Positions 51,690 to 61,432 are shown, numbered from the stretch's first letter. The stretch is 64,000 bases of DNA from DASVBE01 sp963770375 (GCA_963770375.1 CAVYPM010000021.1:186001-250000); one strand, 5' to 3'. Translations and numbers: made by a program. The notes: generated by a model not told the origin, from the letters alone.

Positions 51690-52984
51690 GCAGTGCTAGC
51701 TGGCTCGCGCCAGGCCGCCCGTTTGGCCGCGCTGTCGCTCGCCCGGCCGGCTCCGCCGGCGGTAGAAAATCCTCCGTGATCATGGGGGTGGCTGGTCTGG
51801 CGGCGCTGGCGCTGGTGACGGCGGCCTGCGGAAGCGGCGCCGGGGCCGGGCAAGGCGCCGCCGCGCCGCCGTCCGCGGCCCGGCCGTCGATGCTGACCTC
51901 GCTGTCGGCCGGTCACGGCGCGGCGTGGGCCGTTCTCGAGGTTGGCGGGTCCCGCGCCGCGCACAACAACTTCTGGCAGCTGCTCGTCCGCCCCGCGGCC
52001 GGCCAGGCGTGGCGGCTGGCCACCCCGCCCGGCGTGGCCGACAACGGCGGCCTGGTCGCCACCGGCCCCGGAACCGCCCCGCCGCGGCGCCCGGCCTGGT
52101 GGCCGGGTTCGTGCCCAGCCAGGACCTGACGTTCTCCCCGCTGGCCAGCAGCCGGGACGGCGGCCGGCACTGGGCGCCCGGGCTGCTGCCGGCCGGGCTG
52201 GCCGCGGCGGCGTCGGCGCTGGCGGCCGGGCCCGACGACCGGCTGCTCGCGCTGACCGGAGCCGGGGTGCAGCTGTCCGGGCGGGGCGGCACCGGCTGGA
52301 GCCCGCTGGTCACCACGAAGGCGCTGGCGGCCAGCCCCGCCGGGCGGTCCTGCGGGCTGACCGGTCTGACCGCGGTGGCGTTCGGCTCGGCCGGGGCGCC
52401 GCTGCTGGCCGGCGCCTGCAGCCATCCGGGCGTCACCGGGATCTTCTTCCTGTCCGGCAGCCAGTGGCGGCTGGCCGGCGCGACGCCGCCCGCCGGGTTC
52501 GCCGGCCGGCCGGTCACCGTCGTCCAGCTGACCGCGACCGCGCCGGGAAAGCTGACCGCGCTGCTCGCCGCCGGGCCGCCCAGGGCCGGCGCCAGCGCCA
52601 GCGCCGGAGCGGGCCCGGCCCAGGACCTGGCCGCGGCCTGGCTCGGCGACGGGCAGCCATGGACCACGTCCGCGCCGCTGCCGCTGGGCGGCCGGAACAC
52701 TGGTCTCCACCGCCGCCGGGTCCGACGGCACGGCCGGGGTCATCCTGACCGGCGGCCGCGCCGCCGTCATCCGCCCCGGCACGGGAACCGCCGCCGCGGC
52801 CTGGACAGCCCTGCCCGCCCTGCCCGCCGCCGCGGCGGACCTGGTCCTGGGCCCGGGACGTCAGGTCAGCGTGCTCACCGCGGGCCGGACCACGGTCACG
52901 GCCTGGCAGCTCAGCACGGCCGGCACCAGCTGGTCACCGGGCCAGAAGCTGACCATCCCGGTCCCCTTCGGCTCCTCCGGCTGA
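51686..52984 (+). pseudogene. Lipoprotein with propeller-like repeats, two frameshifts
   Basis: ATG 51686 overlaps the SCO fusion stop (ATGA). The first frame has a lipobox (GLAALALVTAACGSG), then a sensor-like segment AGHGAAWAVLEV. The match continues in a second frame from about 52080 (PSQDLTFSPLASSRDGGRHW, GVQLSGRGGTGWSPLV, GSQWRLAGATPPAGF) and returns to the first frame at about 52695 (SDGTAGVILTGGRAAVIRPG, VTAWQLSTAGTSWSPGQK) to stop at 52984. The two shifts compensate. The repeated Trp-x-x-Ala/Leu and Ser-x-Asp-Gly-Gly patterns resemble BNR/YCF48-type propellers. It would be a membrane-tethered extracellular protein if intact. Function unknown. Confidence 0.6.
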
Positions 52985-53192
52985 CCGGCCGGCGCCCCCC
53001 GCGGCCGGCGGAGCCGGCCGCAGCTCGCGGAGGGCCGCGGCGCTGTTTTCCCGACGAGCGACGCGGCGCGACGAAGGAGCGCCAAGGAGCGAGGAAGGGA
53101 AGGCAGCGCCCTCAAGCGGCCCGCAGCGAGCCGCAAGCACAGCCCAGCACGCCCCGCACCGGCGGCCGGCCCCTCGACACCCCACAGCGTCG

Positions 53193-54371
53193 TCAGGGCA
53201 GCGTGGCCGGCCCGGGGGCCGGGCCCGACGGCACAGCCCCCGTAATACCGATACTTTCCATCACGTCGCGGAAGGCGCGCTGCCAGTCAGCGAGGTGACG
53301 GGCGGGACCTATCGGCGGCGGCTTGACCCGCTCCAGGGTCGCCAGGGTGTTCCGGACAACATCGGCGGGGCGCGGCGAGGTCACCGCCGCGTCGCCCAGT
53401 TCCAGCTCGTGCTGCAGGTTGTCGCGCCCGTGTCCCTGCACGACGTCGAGCAGCAGCAGCGGCCGGCCCACGGTCCGCGCCTCCGTGCAGGTGTCGCCGG
53501 AGCTGGTCACGACCAGGTCCGCGGCGGCCATCAGCTCGGGGATCCGGTCGGTGAAGCCGAACGGATGGACCAGTGGCTGCCGGCTCGCGGCCATGCCCAG
53601 CTTGGCGGCCAGGCGCTCGTTCCGCCCGGCCACGGCGAGCACGTGCACGCCCGCGTCGCCCAGCGCCTCGGCCACCTCGGCGACCGGGCCCAGGCCCCAG
53701 GCCCCGGACATCAGCAGCACGCAGCGCTCGCCGGCCGGAACGCCGAGGCTGATCCGGGCGTCCACCTGGGACGGCGGGTGATAGAACGGCGTCCGCACCA
53801 CGGCAGGCACCACCATCACCCGGGCCTCGGGCTCGAACATCCGGACGTAGGGCTCGGCCGCGGCCGAGGTGACCAGGTACAGATCGACGTTGGGGTGCAC
53901 CCACAGCCGGTGCGGCACCGCGTCGCTGCAGAACACGACGTGCCGCAGGCCCGGGTAGCGCGGCACCAGGCTGCTCATCGCCGACGCGCCGGTGGAGAAA
54001 ACGGAGATGACCAGCTCGGCCGGGTGGGAGTCCAGGTACTCCCGCAGCCGCGGCACGACCTGCCGCCGGGCGGCCGCGTCGGTCCGCAGGGCCAGCCGGG
54101 ACCCCGGCCGCAGGGCGGCGAAGTGGAACGCGTCGTACAGCCCGGGGATGGCCAGCATCGTGCGGAACACGTGCTCGCCCGCCGACCCGCCGCGACGGCC
54201 GAGCAGGCCCATCGCGTCGAGCATTTCCGACTCCCAGCCGAGCTCGCGCAGCGAGGTGCGGCAGGCCTCGGCGACCACGTCGTGGCCCATGCCGAGTGAC
54301 CCGGAGAGCAGTACGGCCCGGTGCCGTGGCGCGGGTTCGGCGGCCTCGGCGGCCAGCGCCGGCCCGGTCAT
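53193..54371 (-). CDS. MGDG synthase-like glycosyltransferase (GT28 type)
   Basis: A 392-residue GT-B glycosyltransferase. The N-terminal domain has VLLSGSLGMGHDVVAEACRTSL, as in monogalactosyldiacylglycerol synthases and MurG-like enzymes; the C-terminal domain has RCVLLMSGAWGLGPVAEVAEALG and the donor site VTSSGDTCTEARTVGRPLLLLD. It would transfer a sugar from a nucleotide sugar to a lipid or small molecule at the membrane face. ATG 54371 overlaps the epimerase stop by 4 nt (ATGA). With the epimerase and aminotransferase upstream, it may transfer an amino- or 6-deoxy-type sugar. Confidence 0.85.
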   Translation of the reverse strand: MTGPALAAEAAEPAPRHRAVLLSGSLGMGHDVVAEACRTSLRELGWESEMLDAMGLLGRRGGSAGEHVFRTMLAIPGLYDAFHFAALRPGSRLALRTDAAARRQVVPRLREYLDSHPAELVISVFSTGASAMSSLVPRYPGLRHVVFCSDAVPHRLWVHPNVDLYLVTSAAAEPYVRMFEPEARVMVVPAVVRTPFYHPPSQVDARISLGVPAGERCVLLMSGAWGLGPVAEVAEALGDAGVHVLAVAGRNERLAAKLGMAASRQPLVHPFGFTDRIPELMAAADLVVTSSGDTCTEARTVGRPLLLLDVVQGHGRDNLQHELELGDAAVTSPRPADVVRNTLATLERVKPPPIGPARHLADWQRAFRDVMESIGITGAVPSGPAPGPATLP

Positions 54372-55276
54372 GGCTGCTGCGACTCCAGCCAGTCGAGGTA
54401 GCGCTGCACGCCGTCGGCGAAGGAGGTCACCGGCGACCAGTCGAGCAGTTCCTTGGCCAGTGTGTTGGACACACCGACGCCGCTGTAATCCGCGTTTCTG
54501 GCGGGCACATGAGTGATCGTAGTCGGGCCCACGAGACTGCACACCGTGTCCGCGATCTCGCGCACCGAGACGCCGATGCCGCCTTCCAGCGCCAGCGTCT
54601 GGTTTGCCGCGGCGGGCTGGAGCGCCCGCACGTGCGCGTCCGCGATGTCTTCCACGTACACGTAGTGCCGCTGCTGGTCCCCGGTGCCGGCGATGGTGAT
54701 CGGCTGCCCTTCCTGCGCGAACTTCACGAATCTGGCGATCACCAGCGCGGGCCGCATCCGCGGCCCGTACGGGATGCCGTAGCGCAGGATGGTGAACTCC
54801 TGGCCGTACATCTGCCGGTAGCTGTGCACCAGCATCTCCGCGGCCAGCTTGGTGGAGACGTAGACGTGCCCGGCCCGGCTGAGTTCCACCAGCGCGTTCT
54901 CGGAGCGCTCGCCTTCCCCGGCGGTGGCACCGTAAACCCAGACCGTGCTGGCCAGGACGACCCGGCGGACGCTCTGGCGGCGGGCCGCCTCCAGCACCCG
55001 GGCGGTTCCCTCGACGTTCAGCCGGACGGCGCGGACCGGGTCCTTGTCGACGTCGTTGACGTCGGCGACGGCGGCGAGGTGGAAGACCGCGTCCTGCCCT
55101 TCCAGCGCGGCGTCCATCCCGGCGTCGTCGAACAGGTCGGTGGCGCAGTGCTCGGCGGCCGGGTTGAGCCACGTGGTGGCCAGGTCGATGACCCGCACCT
55201 CGTGCCCGGCGGCCAGCAGATGATCAACTACATGGGATCCGATGAAGCCGGACCCGCCCGTGACGGCTACCCGCAT
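54368..55276 (-). CDS. NAD-dependent nucleotide-sugar epimerase/dehydratase
   Basis: A 302-residue extended SDR. VAVTGGSGFIGSHVVDHLLAAGH holds the NAD loop, LASTVWVYG the catalytic Ser/Thr, and HVYVSTKLAAE the Tyr-x3-Lys. LRYGIPYGPRMRPALVIARF and RHYVYVEDIADAHVRAL are typical of UDP-glucose 4-epimerase-like enzymes. It shares a 4-nt overlap with the glycosyltransferase and follows the aminotransferase by 25 nt, so the three form an operon. The exact substrate is unknown. Confidence 0.9.
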   Translation of the reverse strand: MRVAVTGGSGFIGSHVVDHLLAAGHEVRVIDLATTWLNPAAEHCATDLFDDAGMDAALEGQDAVFHLAAVADVNDVDKDPVRAVRLNVEGTARVLEAARRQSVRRVVLASTVWVYGATAGEGERSENALVELSRAGHVYVSTKLAAEMLVHSYRQMYGQEFTILRYGIPYGPRMRPALVIARFVKFAQEGQPITIAGTGDQQRHYVYVEDIADAHVRALQPAAANQTLALEGGIGVSVREIADTVCSLVGPTTITHVPARNADYSGVGVSNTLAKELLDWSPVTSFADGVQRYLDWLESQQP

Positions 55277-55301
55277 TTGCCCGCTCCCGTGCCGGTCTCT
55301 G

Positions 55302-56432
55302 TCAGGCGCCGTTCAGCTCGCCGTACACGGCGGCCACGGCGGTCAGCACCTGGTCGATCTCGTCATCACGCATATCTGAATGGACGGGCAGGCAGACGTG
55401 CCGGTTGCACATAGCTTCGGCGACCGGCAGCGGCGCCGCCCCGGCGTAGGAGGCCAGCACGGGCTGGTGGTGCAGCGGGATGTCGTACACCTCGCCGGCC
55501 AGCCGCACGTCGTGCTTGTCGGCCATCGTCTGCTTGAACCAGGCGCGGTCGGCGCCCTCGGGCAGCAGCACGATGTACTTGTAGATGTTGCCCTTGCACT
55601 CGGCCGGCTCGGTCAGCGGCTCGAGCCCGTCCAGGCTGGCCAGCGCCTTGTCGTAGCGGCCCGCAACCTCGCGGCGGCGCTTGATGAACTCGGTCAGGCG
55701 GCGCATGTGCACCACGCCGGTGGCGGCGTTCTGCTCGGACAGCCGCCAGGCGTAGCCCAGCCGGGTGTGGTGGTTCGCGGTGAACGCGCCCTTGCCCTGG
55801 TCCCGGTAGATCCTCGCCTCGTCCGCCATCTCCGCTGAGGCGGTGGCGATCATCCCGCCCTCGCCGCAGGTCACGACCTTGGTCGGGTAGAACGAGAAGG
55901 CCGCCGCGGCGCTGAACGACCCGGCGAACCGGCCACCCAGGGTGGAGCCGTGCGCGTGCGCGGCGTCCTCGATGAAGGCGATCCCGCGCTGCTCGCAGAA
56001 TTCCTGCAGGTCCTCGGTCTGCGGTGAGATCAGGCCGGCCACGTGGACGATGACCACGGCCTTGGTGTCCGGGGTGAGTACGGCCTCGACGGTCTGCGGG
56101 GTCAGCGCGAACGTGGCCGCGTCGATGTCGGCGAAGACCGGCCTTGCGCCGGCCCGGAGTACCGCTGCGGCGGTCGCGTAGAACGTGTTGGCGGGCACGA
56201 TGACGTCGCCCCCGGCGACGTCGGTGGCCCGCAGGATGATCTCCAGCGCACAGGTGCCGCTGGCCACCGCGATCGCGTTCGGCGTCTGGTGGGCCGCCGC
56301 GAAAGCGGCTTCGAACTTCTTGGTCCACGGGCCGAGCGTGAGCGCTCCGGTGGTCAGTGTCTCCGTGATAGCCGCGGCAACTTCCGCCCGGTCCTGCGGC
56401 GGAAAAACGATGCGGGCTGGCTGGATTCTCAA
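55302..56432 (-). CDS. DegT/DnrJ/EryC1/StrS family aminotransferase
   Basis: A 376-residue PLP enzyme that aminates a keto-sugar nucleotide. Seen: TLGPWTKKFEAAFAAAHQ, SGTCALEIILRA for the phosphate of PLP, FIEDAAHAHGSTLGGRFAGS with the cofactor Asp, and AFSFYPTKVVTCGEGGMIA with the Schiff-base Lys. A TTG start at 56432 is chosen: GAGGGG lies 6–7 nt upstream, and the protein then begins RIQPARIVFPPQD as in relatives. It is the first gene of the sugar operon. Family enzymes make 3- or 4-amino sugars for antibiotics, glycolipids or exopolysaccharides. Confidence 0.9.
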   Translation of the reverse strand: MRIQPARIVFPPQDRAEVAAAITETLTTGALTLGPWTKKFEAAFAAAHQTPNAIAVASGTCALEIILRATDVAGGDVIVPANTFYATAAAVLRAGARPVFADIDAATFALTPQTVEAVLTPDTKAVVIVHVAGLISPQTEDLQEFCEQRGIAFIEDAAHAHGSTLGGRFAGSFSAAAAFSFYPTKVVTCGEGGMIATASAEMADEARIYRDQGKGAFTANHHTRLGYAWRLSEQNAATGVVHMRRLTEFIKRRREVAGRYDKALASLDGLEPLTEPAECKGNIYKYIVLLPEGADRAWFKQTMADKHDVRLAGEVYDIPLHHQPVLASYAGAAPLPVAEAMCNRHVCLPVHSDMRDDEIDQVLTAVAAVYGELNGA

Positions 56433-56688
56433 ACGGCACCCCTCGTGATCGTTCCCTGCTGACTGCGCCGGGCACCGCGTTGTGCGCCGGAGAAGGCCCG
56501 TTCCAGGCCCCGACATGGAATGATCGCAGGAGCAGGCCGGCCGCGTCATGCGGACTGGCCGCTGCCGCGTGTTCCGCCCGCTGGCTGTGGTCCCGGGCAG
56601 CGCCGGGCGCCCGGCCGGCGGGCAGCCCCTTGCAGGTGCAGCGGCCGCGGGTGGCCATTCCGGCAAGAGTAGTGATGGAGCCTAACAG

Positions 56689-57429
56689 ATGTTCGAGCGG
56701 GCCGACCGGAACGCGGCGTTTGCCCTGGTAGGGGGTCTGGCCGCGACCGGGCTCGCGGTCGTGCAGGGCGGCCCGGGGGTGACCGCGATCGGCCCTGTCC
56801 GGCGGGCTCTCTTTCCGCGGCTGGCGGGCCGCGGGCGGGCCGGGCACGTGGCGCTGACGTTCGACGACGGGCCGGATCCGGCGACCACGCCGGCGTTCCT
56901 CGAAGTGCTCGCCGCGCGGCGGGTGTCGGCCACGTTCTTCCTGCTCGGGCCGATGGTGCGGCGCGCGCCGCAGCTGGCGGCGGAGATTGTGGCCGCCGGG
57001 CACGAGATCGGTGTTCATGGCTGGGAGCACCGGTACCTGACGTTGCGCGGCCCGCGGGCGACCTACCGGGACATTGCCATGACGGTGGACGAGATCACTT
57101 CGGCGACCGGGGTGAGCCCCCGGCTGTACCGGCCGCCCTACGGCGTGCTGAACGCCGGTGCCCTGGTGGCCATGCGCCGCCTGCGGCTCACCCCGGTGCT
57201 GTGGGACTGCTGGGGCAAGGAGTGGTCGCGGGGGTCGACGCCGGAGTCGGTGTTCGGCACGCTTTCTGCCACGCTGCGGGACGGGTCCACGGTGCTGCTG
57301 CACGACTCGGACTGCACGTCACCGGCGGGTTCGGCGGACGCTGGTCTGGGCGCGCTGCCGCTCCTGCTGGACGAATGTGAGCGCCGGGGCCTGCAGGTCG
57401 GCCCGTTCGGCGAGCACGTCGCGGAGTAG
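56689..57429 (+). CDS. Polysaccharide deacetylase (NodB-like)
   Basis: A 246-residue protein with a short N-terminal hydrophobic stretch (FALVGGLAATGLAVVQ) and a NodB domain: ALTFDDGPDPATTPAF (catalytic Asp and metal Asp), EIGVHGWEHRYLTL (metal histidines), RLYRPPYGVLNAGAL and VLLHDSDC. It removes acetyl groups from an N-acetyl sugar polymer or glycolipid outside or at the membrane. It is divergent from the aminotransferase operon (256-bp gap) and may act on the same glycan, which is inference. Confidence 0.9.
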   Translation: MFERADRNAAFALVGGLAATGLAVVQGGPGVTAIGPVRRALFPRLAGRGRAGHVALTFDDGPDPATTPAFLEVLAARRVSATFFLLGPMVRRAPQLAAEIVAAGHEIGVHGWEHRYLTLRGPRATYRDIAMTVDEITSATGVSPRLYRPPYGVLNAGALVAMRRLRLTPVLWDCWGKEWSRGSTPESVFGTLSATLRDGSTVLLHDSDCTSPAGSADAGLGALPLLLDECERRGLQVGPFGEHVAE

Positions 57430-57550
57430 CCGGCGCCGGGGCGACGCGGCCCGCACGCGCGGCCTGGCGGACTGCTTCCAACGCATGACCGGGATGGGGC
57501 GTCTGAGGGGGTGAGGAGCCCCGCCCGCGGGCTCGGGCAGGAGCACCCCC

Positions 57551-58735
57551 ATGACTGGTATCCGTCCGGTGACCAGGGGCGCGGCCGTGCTCGGGGTGGC
57601 CGGCCTGGCCGCCATCGCCTCGGTGACCGCCGCGCTGGCGGCAGGCGCGCAGCCAGCGCGGCCAGCGCGGCCGGGGCCGCCTGTCCACCCGCCCGCTCAC
57701 CAGGCCACAGGGCCCGCCGGCCGGGTAGCGCCGGCCGGCGCGGCCTGGCCGTCCCGCACCGTGCTGCGCGAGAGCGTCCGGGTCAGGAGCGCGACCCAGG
57801 TACTGAGCCCGGCGCGCGGCGCGGACTTCGCGCTGGTGCCGGTGAACCGGCCGGAGACGGTGTTCCAGCTGCGGCGGATCAGCCTGGCCAGCGGGGCCGT
57901 CCAGAGCGGGCCGCGGTTCAGCGTGTCCGGGCTGCGGCTGGCCAGCGGGTTCCTGTGGGTGTACGGGCAGGTGTACAGCGGGCCGCACGGCACCCGGGTG
58001 CGGCTGGTGCTGCACCAGGTCAGCCCGTCGTCGCTGCGCCTGATCCGGTCCTGGACGCTGCTGCCCACCCGGCGGCTGGTCTCGCTGTCGGACGTGTCGG
58101 TGGCCCCGGGACCGGGGCCGGGGCGGACCGTGTGGGTCGGGTTCCGGCGGACGCTGCGGCTGATCAGCGTGACCAGCGGGGCGACGCTGCGGCGGGCGCG
58201 GGTGCCCGCCGGGTTCTCCATCACCGACGTGGCGACGGATCCGCGGCGGCAGCGCCTGTACGCGGCGGCGACACCGCGGCTGGGCGGCGGCGCGGTGTTC
58301 GAGTACGGGGCCCGCAGCGGGCTCCTGCTGGCGTCGGCCACGGGCCAGCCGGTCGAGTTCGCGGTGGCCGGCTCGGATCTGACCGCGGTGCCGGGAGGGG
58401 TGTGGTCCTCGTTCCGCACCGGGATGATGGGCCTCACCGTGCTGCTCCGCGCCCGGGATCTGTCGGCCGTCCCGCTGCACCGGCCGATCTTCGAGTGGAC
58501 GATGTTCGCGACCACGGTCTACGGCGGTGGTGCGCTGTGGCTGGCCACCATGGACGGGGTGACGGCCTGCATAGGCCCGCAGTCGGGGGCGGTACGGGTC
58601 CGGGCCACGCTGCCCGGCCTGCGCGACAGCGGCCGGCTGCTCACGGTGGACCCGGGCCGGCATCTCGTATACGCCATGGGCCAGCGCGGCGTGATAGCGA
58701 TCAGCGCGCCTCCGGCCTGCTGGGCCAGGGCCTAA
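57551..58735 (+). CDS. Secreted beta-propeller-like protein
   Basis: A 394-residue exported protein. The signal peptide is GAAVLGVAGLAAIASVTAALAAG with likely cleavage after Ala-Leu-Ala-Ala-Gly; a Pro/Ala linker follows. The body is a series of strands with patterns such as LRLASGFLWVYGQV, GRTVWVGFRRTLRLISV, QRLYAAATPRLGGG and GGALWLATMDGVTACIG, like the WD/YVTN-type propellers that bind ligands outside the cell. No catalytic motif is seen, and no precise family. It is convergent with the CHAT gene, which ends 5 nt away. Confidence 0.7.
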   Translation: MTGIRPVTRGAAVLGVAGLAAIASVTAALAAGAQPARPARPGPPVHPPAHQATGPAGRVAPAGAAWPSRTVLRESVRVRSATQVLSPARGADFALVPVNRPETVFQLRRISLASGAVQSGPRFSVSGLRLASGFLWVYGQVYSGPHGTRVRLVLHQVSPSSLRLIRSWTLLPTRRLVSLSDVSVAPGPGPGRTVWVGFRRTLRLISVTSGATLRRARVPAGFSITDVATDPRRQRLYAAATPRLGGGAVFEYGARSGLLLASATGQPVEFAVAGSDLTAVPGGVWSSFRTGMMGLTVLLRARDLSAVPLHRPIFEWTMFATTVYGGGALWLATMDGVTACIGPQSGAVRVRATLPGLRDSGRLLTVDPGRHLVYAMGQRGVIAISAPPACWARA

Positions 58736-58739
58736 GCAC

Positions 58740-59828
58740 CTACGCCGCGCCGTGCGCGCTGAACGTGCACCAGTTGACGAACGTGGCCGGGTCGCCGATG
58801 TCCAGCGAGGCCCGGGCCGTGTGCAGGGCCACGGCCAGCGAGTCGCCGCGGGCCAGGCGGTGGTGCACCGCGGTCATGAAGCCCGCGGCGGCCACGTCGG
58901 GCACCACGGCCGTGCTGGCCAGCACCCCGGCGGTGCCCCGGGCGAGCAGCGCGCTGACGAACCCGAGTACCTCCTCACCGGCATAAGAGACCTGGGCGCC
59001 GGACTCGCAGGAGGCCAGGATCAGCCGGTGCGGCGCCAGACCCCGCGCATACAGCTCCTGCACGGTCAGCGGCCCGTCGCTGAGCAGCAGTGAGGAGAAC
59101 ATCGGGTTGTCCGCCCGCAGCGCCCCATGGCAGGCCAGGTGCACCAGGTCGGCGACGCCAAGGGCGGCGGTGACCCGCTCCGCGGTGCTGTCCGGCGGGG
59201 CCAGCGACAGGGCCTGCGGGTAGACCCCGGCCACGGCCTCGACCTCGGCCAGCGCCCCGGGCAGGTCGGGCCCGGCGATCAGCGCTACCCGGCCCGCGGT
59301 TCCGGCCGGGCTGATGGCCCGCTTCTGCTGGGCGGCCAGCGCGGACCGGGCCCAGAACGTCGCCGACGGGGCGAGGCTGACGGGTCCGGGGTACAGCGCG
59401 GACCAGGGCACACCCAGCAGGTCCGGCACGGGGACGACGACCAGCTCGGGCCATGGAGTAATCCGCAAAGGCTCGACCAGCAGCGCGGACAGGTTCTTGA
59501 TCCGCAGGTCGGCACTGGCGCGGGCGGCGTCCAGGGGGCGGGCACCGTGCTGCTCGGTCAGGCGGCGCAGGGCGAACAGGAACGCGCGGAGCTGGTCGCG
59601 GACCGCGGCGGCCGGGCCCAGCCCGACCAGCCGGCTGCTGCCGCGCTCCCCGATAACCACCGCGACCAGGTCGTCGCCGAGCTTGCCGTAGGTGACCAGC
59701 ACCCGGCCGGCCAGGTACTTCCGCAGCTCGCCGACCTTGACCGGCCCGCTGGCCGATCCGACCGTGCCGCCCGCCCGCCAGGTGGCCTGCCGGATCCGGT
59801 CCTCGATCTCCGCCTGCTCGGCGGTCAC
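58740..59828 (-). CDS. CHAT-domain caspase-like protease
   Basis: A 362-residue cytosolic protein. The C-terminal half is a CHAT domain with the catalytic pair His 234 (DLVHLACHGALRAD) and Cys 274 (RLILASCESG), and the conserved surround WSALYPGPVSLAPSATFW and LLARGTAGVLASTAVVPD. CHAT proteases are relatives of caspases and separase, usually fused to sensor repeats. Here the sensor part is a separate gene: the GTG at 59828 overlaps the TPR gene stop by 4 nt. The two are thus coupled and probably form one complex. The N-terminal 120 residues are helical and unassigned. The natural target is unknown; the divergent S8 protease is a candidate partner. Confidence 0.85.
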   Translation of the reverse strand: MTAEQAEIEDRIRQATWRAGGTVGSASGPVKVGELRKYLAGRVLVTYGKLGDDLVAVVIGERGSSRLVGLGPAAAVRDQLRAFLFALRRLTEQHGARPLDAARASADLRIKNLSALLVEPLRITPWPELVVVPVPDLLGVPWSALYPGPVSLAPSATFWARSALAAQQKRAISPAGTAGRVALIAGPDLPGALAEVEAVAGVYPQALSLAPPDSTAERVTAALGVADLVHLACHGALRADNPMFSSLLLSDGPLTVQELYARGLAPHRLILASCESGAQVSYAGEEVLGFVSALLARGTAGVLASTAVVPDVAAAGFMTAVHHRLARGDSLAVALHTARASLDIGDPATFVNWCTFSAHGAA

Positions 59829-61432
59829 CCGCCCGCCTCGCGACCCGGCCGGGCCGGCCAGCCCGCCGGCCCGGCCGGCCCGCCAGGACCACCCGCCCCG
59901 CCCGGCTCGTCACCAGGGGCCGCCGCGGCCCGCAGAGCGGTCAGATCCGCCTGGATCTCCTCGAACTTCGGGGGCTCGACGGCCAGCAGCGCGGCCGCCC
60001 GGCTGCGCTCCATCCAGTGCAGAACCCGGGCCGGCGACCCGCCGGAGATCACGATGTTCAGCCCGATCCGGCCCAGCTCGGCGCCGTGCCCCGAGGCCAG
60101 CGCGCGCAGCTCGACCGACGGCAGGCTGCCCCGGTGCCGGGCCAGGTCGGCCAGTCCCCGCCGGCAGCTGACCAGCGCGTCAGCGGGCCGCTGGGCGATC
60201 ACCGCGGCCATCGCCGACGCCAGCCGCCCGCGGAGCCGCACCAGCACGGACGCCCCCCGCGCCAGCGTCCCGGCCCGGGTCAGCGCGGTGATCGCCTGGC
60301 GGCGCAGATCCAGCGCGGCGGCCAGCTTGCCGGTCACCAGGTATCCCTGCACGGCGGCGGACGTAGCCCCCGCCGCGGCCAGCCGCCGCGCCGCGCCGCG
60401 GGCCGCGGCCAGGTCGTCAGGGGTCAGGCCGCCGACCGCCAGCCGCGCCTCGGCGGTGACCAGCAGGCTGCGGGCCCGCCCGGTGCCACGGGCCTGCTGC
60501 CGGTAGGCGTCGGCCGCCGCTTCCGACGCGGCCAGCGCCTCGTCGGTATCCCCGGACAGCAGGGCCAGCTGGGCGACACGGAGCTGGGCGTCGGCGGCCA
60601 TCATCGCGGCGCCCGCCGCGGACAGCTCCTCGACCGCCTTGCGGGCCGCGTCGGCCGCCTCGGGCAGCAGCCGCAGTTCCATCAGCCCGTCGGCGTAGTC
60701 GATGTAGTGCTCGCCCAGCGGCAGCCCGGCGGCCTGGTACTCGCGGACGGCGTCGTCGAAGTTGGCCAGCCCCTCGATGAACCGGCCGGACTGAACCGCG
60801 ACCCAGGCCCTCGTGTGGATCACGTGCGCGACCAGATGCGGCCCGACCTGCCTGGCCAGCGGCAGGGCCTGGTCCAGGCGGCGCAGCGCGGCGGTGTACC
60901 GGCCCTGCTCGCCCTCGATCATGGCCAGGTTGTTCGGCACCTGAACCTGGCGCCGGAGGCTGAGCCCGGCGCCGGTCAGCAGCCGCTGGTAGATCGCCGC
61001 CGCCTCGTCCAGGTGACCGGTGTTCTGCAGCAGGACGGCCCGGTTGAAGTCCAGCTCGGGGTTGCGGCCGGCCGGCACCAGCGCGGCCGCGGCGCGGAGG
61101 TCCCGGTGCGCGGTGGCGATCCGGCCCAGTTCCTGGCTCACCGCGGCGTGCGTGATCAGGATCTCGGCCAGCATCTCGTCGTATCCGTGCCGCCGGGCGA
61201 TCCTGGCCGCCTCGTCCAGCAGCCAGATCGCGTGGGTCTGCCTCAGCCGGGCCCGCTCCGCCCAGGCCTGCGCGCGCAGGGCCAGGGCCAGGGCTTCCGG
61301 GTCGCGGGCCCGCCGGGCCTCGGTCACCAGAAGCTCAGTTTCACGCCGGTGACGCTCCGGGTCGGCGGCGACCTTATCGTAGGCCTGCTGCGCGCGTATC
61401 AGGAGATACCCAGGGTGCTCTGAGTGAGTCAA
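59825..61432 (-). CDS. TPR-repeat protein partner of the CHAT protease
   Basis: A 535-residue all-helical protein with about ten TPR-like helix pairs from residue 10 to 440 (for example LLDEAARIARRHGYDEMLAE, LDEAAAIYQRLLTGAGL, ALRRLDQALPLARQVGPHL, DTDEALAASEAAADAYRQQ). The C-terminal part (HGAELGRIGLNIVISGGSP, VLHWMERSRAAALLAVEPPKFEEI) is the segment that precedes the CHAT domain in fused TPR–CHAT proteins. A TTG start at 61432 is the only fitting one. It is likely the sensor or scaffold of the CHAT protease. The signal sensed is not known. Confidence 0.8.
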   Translation of the reverse strand: MTHSEHPGYLLIRAQQAYDKVAADPERHRRETELLVTEARRARDPEALALALRAQAWAERARLRQTHAIWLLDEAARIARRHGYDEMLAEILITHAAVSQELGRIATAHRDLRAAAALVPAGRNPELDFNRAVLLQNTGHLDEAAAIYQRLLTGAGLSLRRQVQVPNNLAMIEGEQGRYTAALRRLDQALPLARQVGPHLVAHVIHTRAWVAVQSGRFIEGLANFDDAVREYQAAGLPLGEHYIDYADGLMELRLLPEAADAARKAVEELSAAGAAMMAADAQLRVAQLALLSGDTDEALAASEAAADAYRQQARGTGRARSLLVTAEARLAVGGLTPDDLAAARGAARRLAAAGATSAAVQGYLVTGKLAAALDLRRQAITALTRAGTLARGASVLVRLRGRLASAMAAVIAQRPADALVSCRRGLADLARHRGSLPSVELRALASGHGAELGRIGLNIVISGGSPARVLHWMERSRAAALLAVEPPKFEEIQADLTALRAAAAPGDEPGGAGGPGGPAGPAGWPARPGREAGG

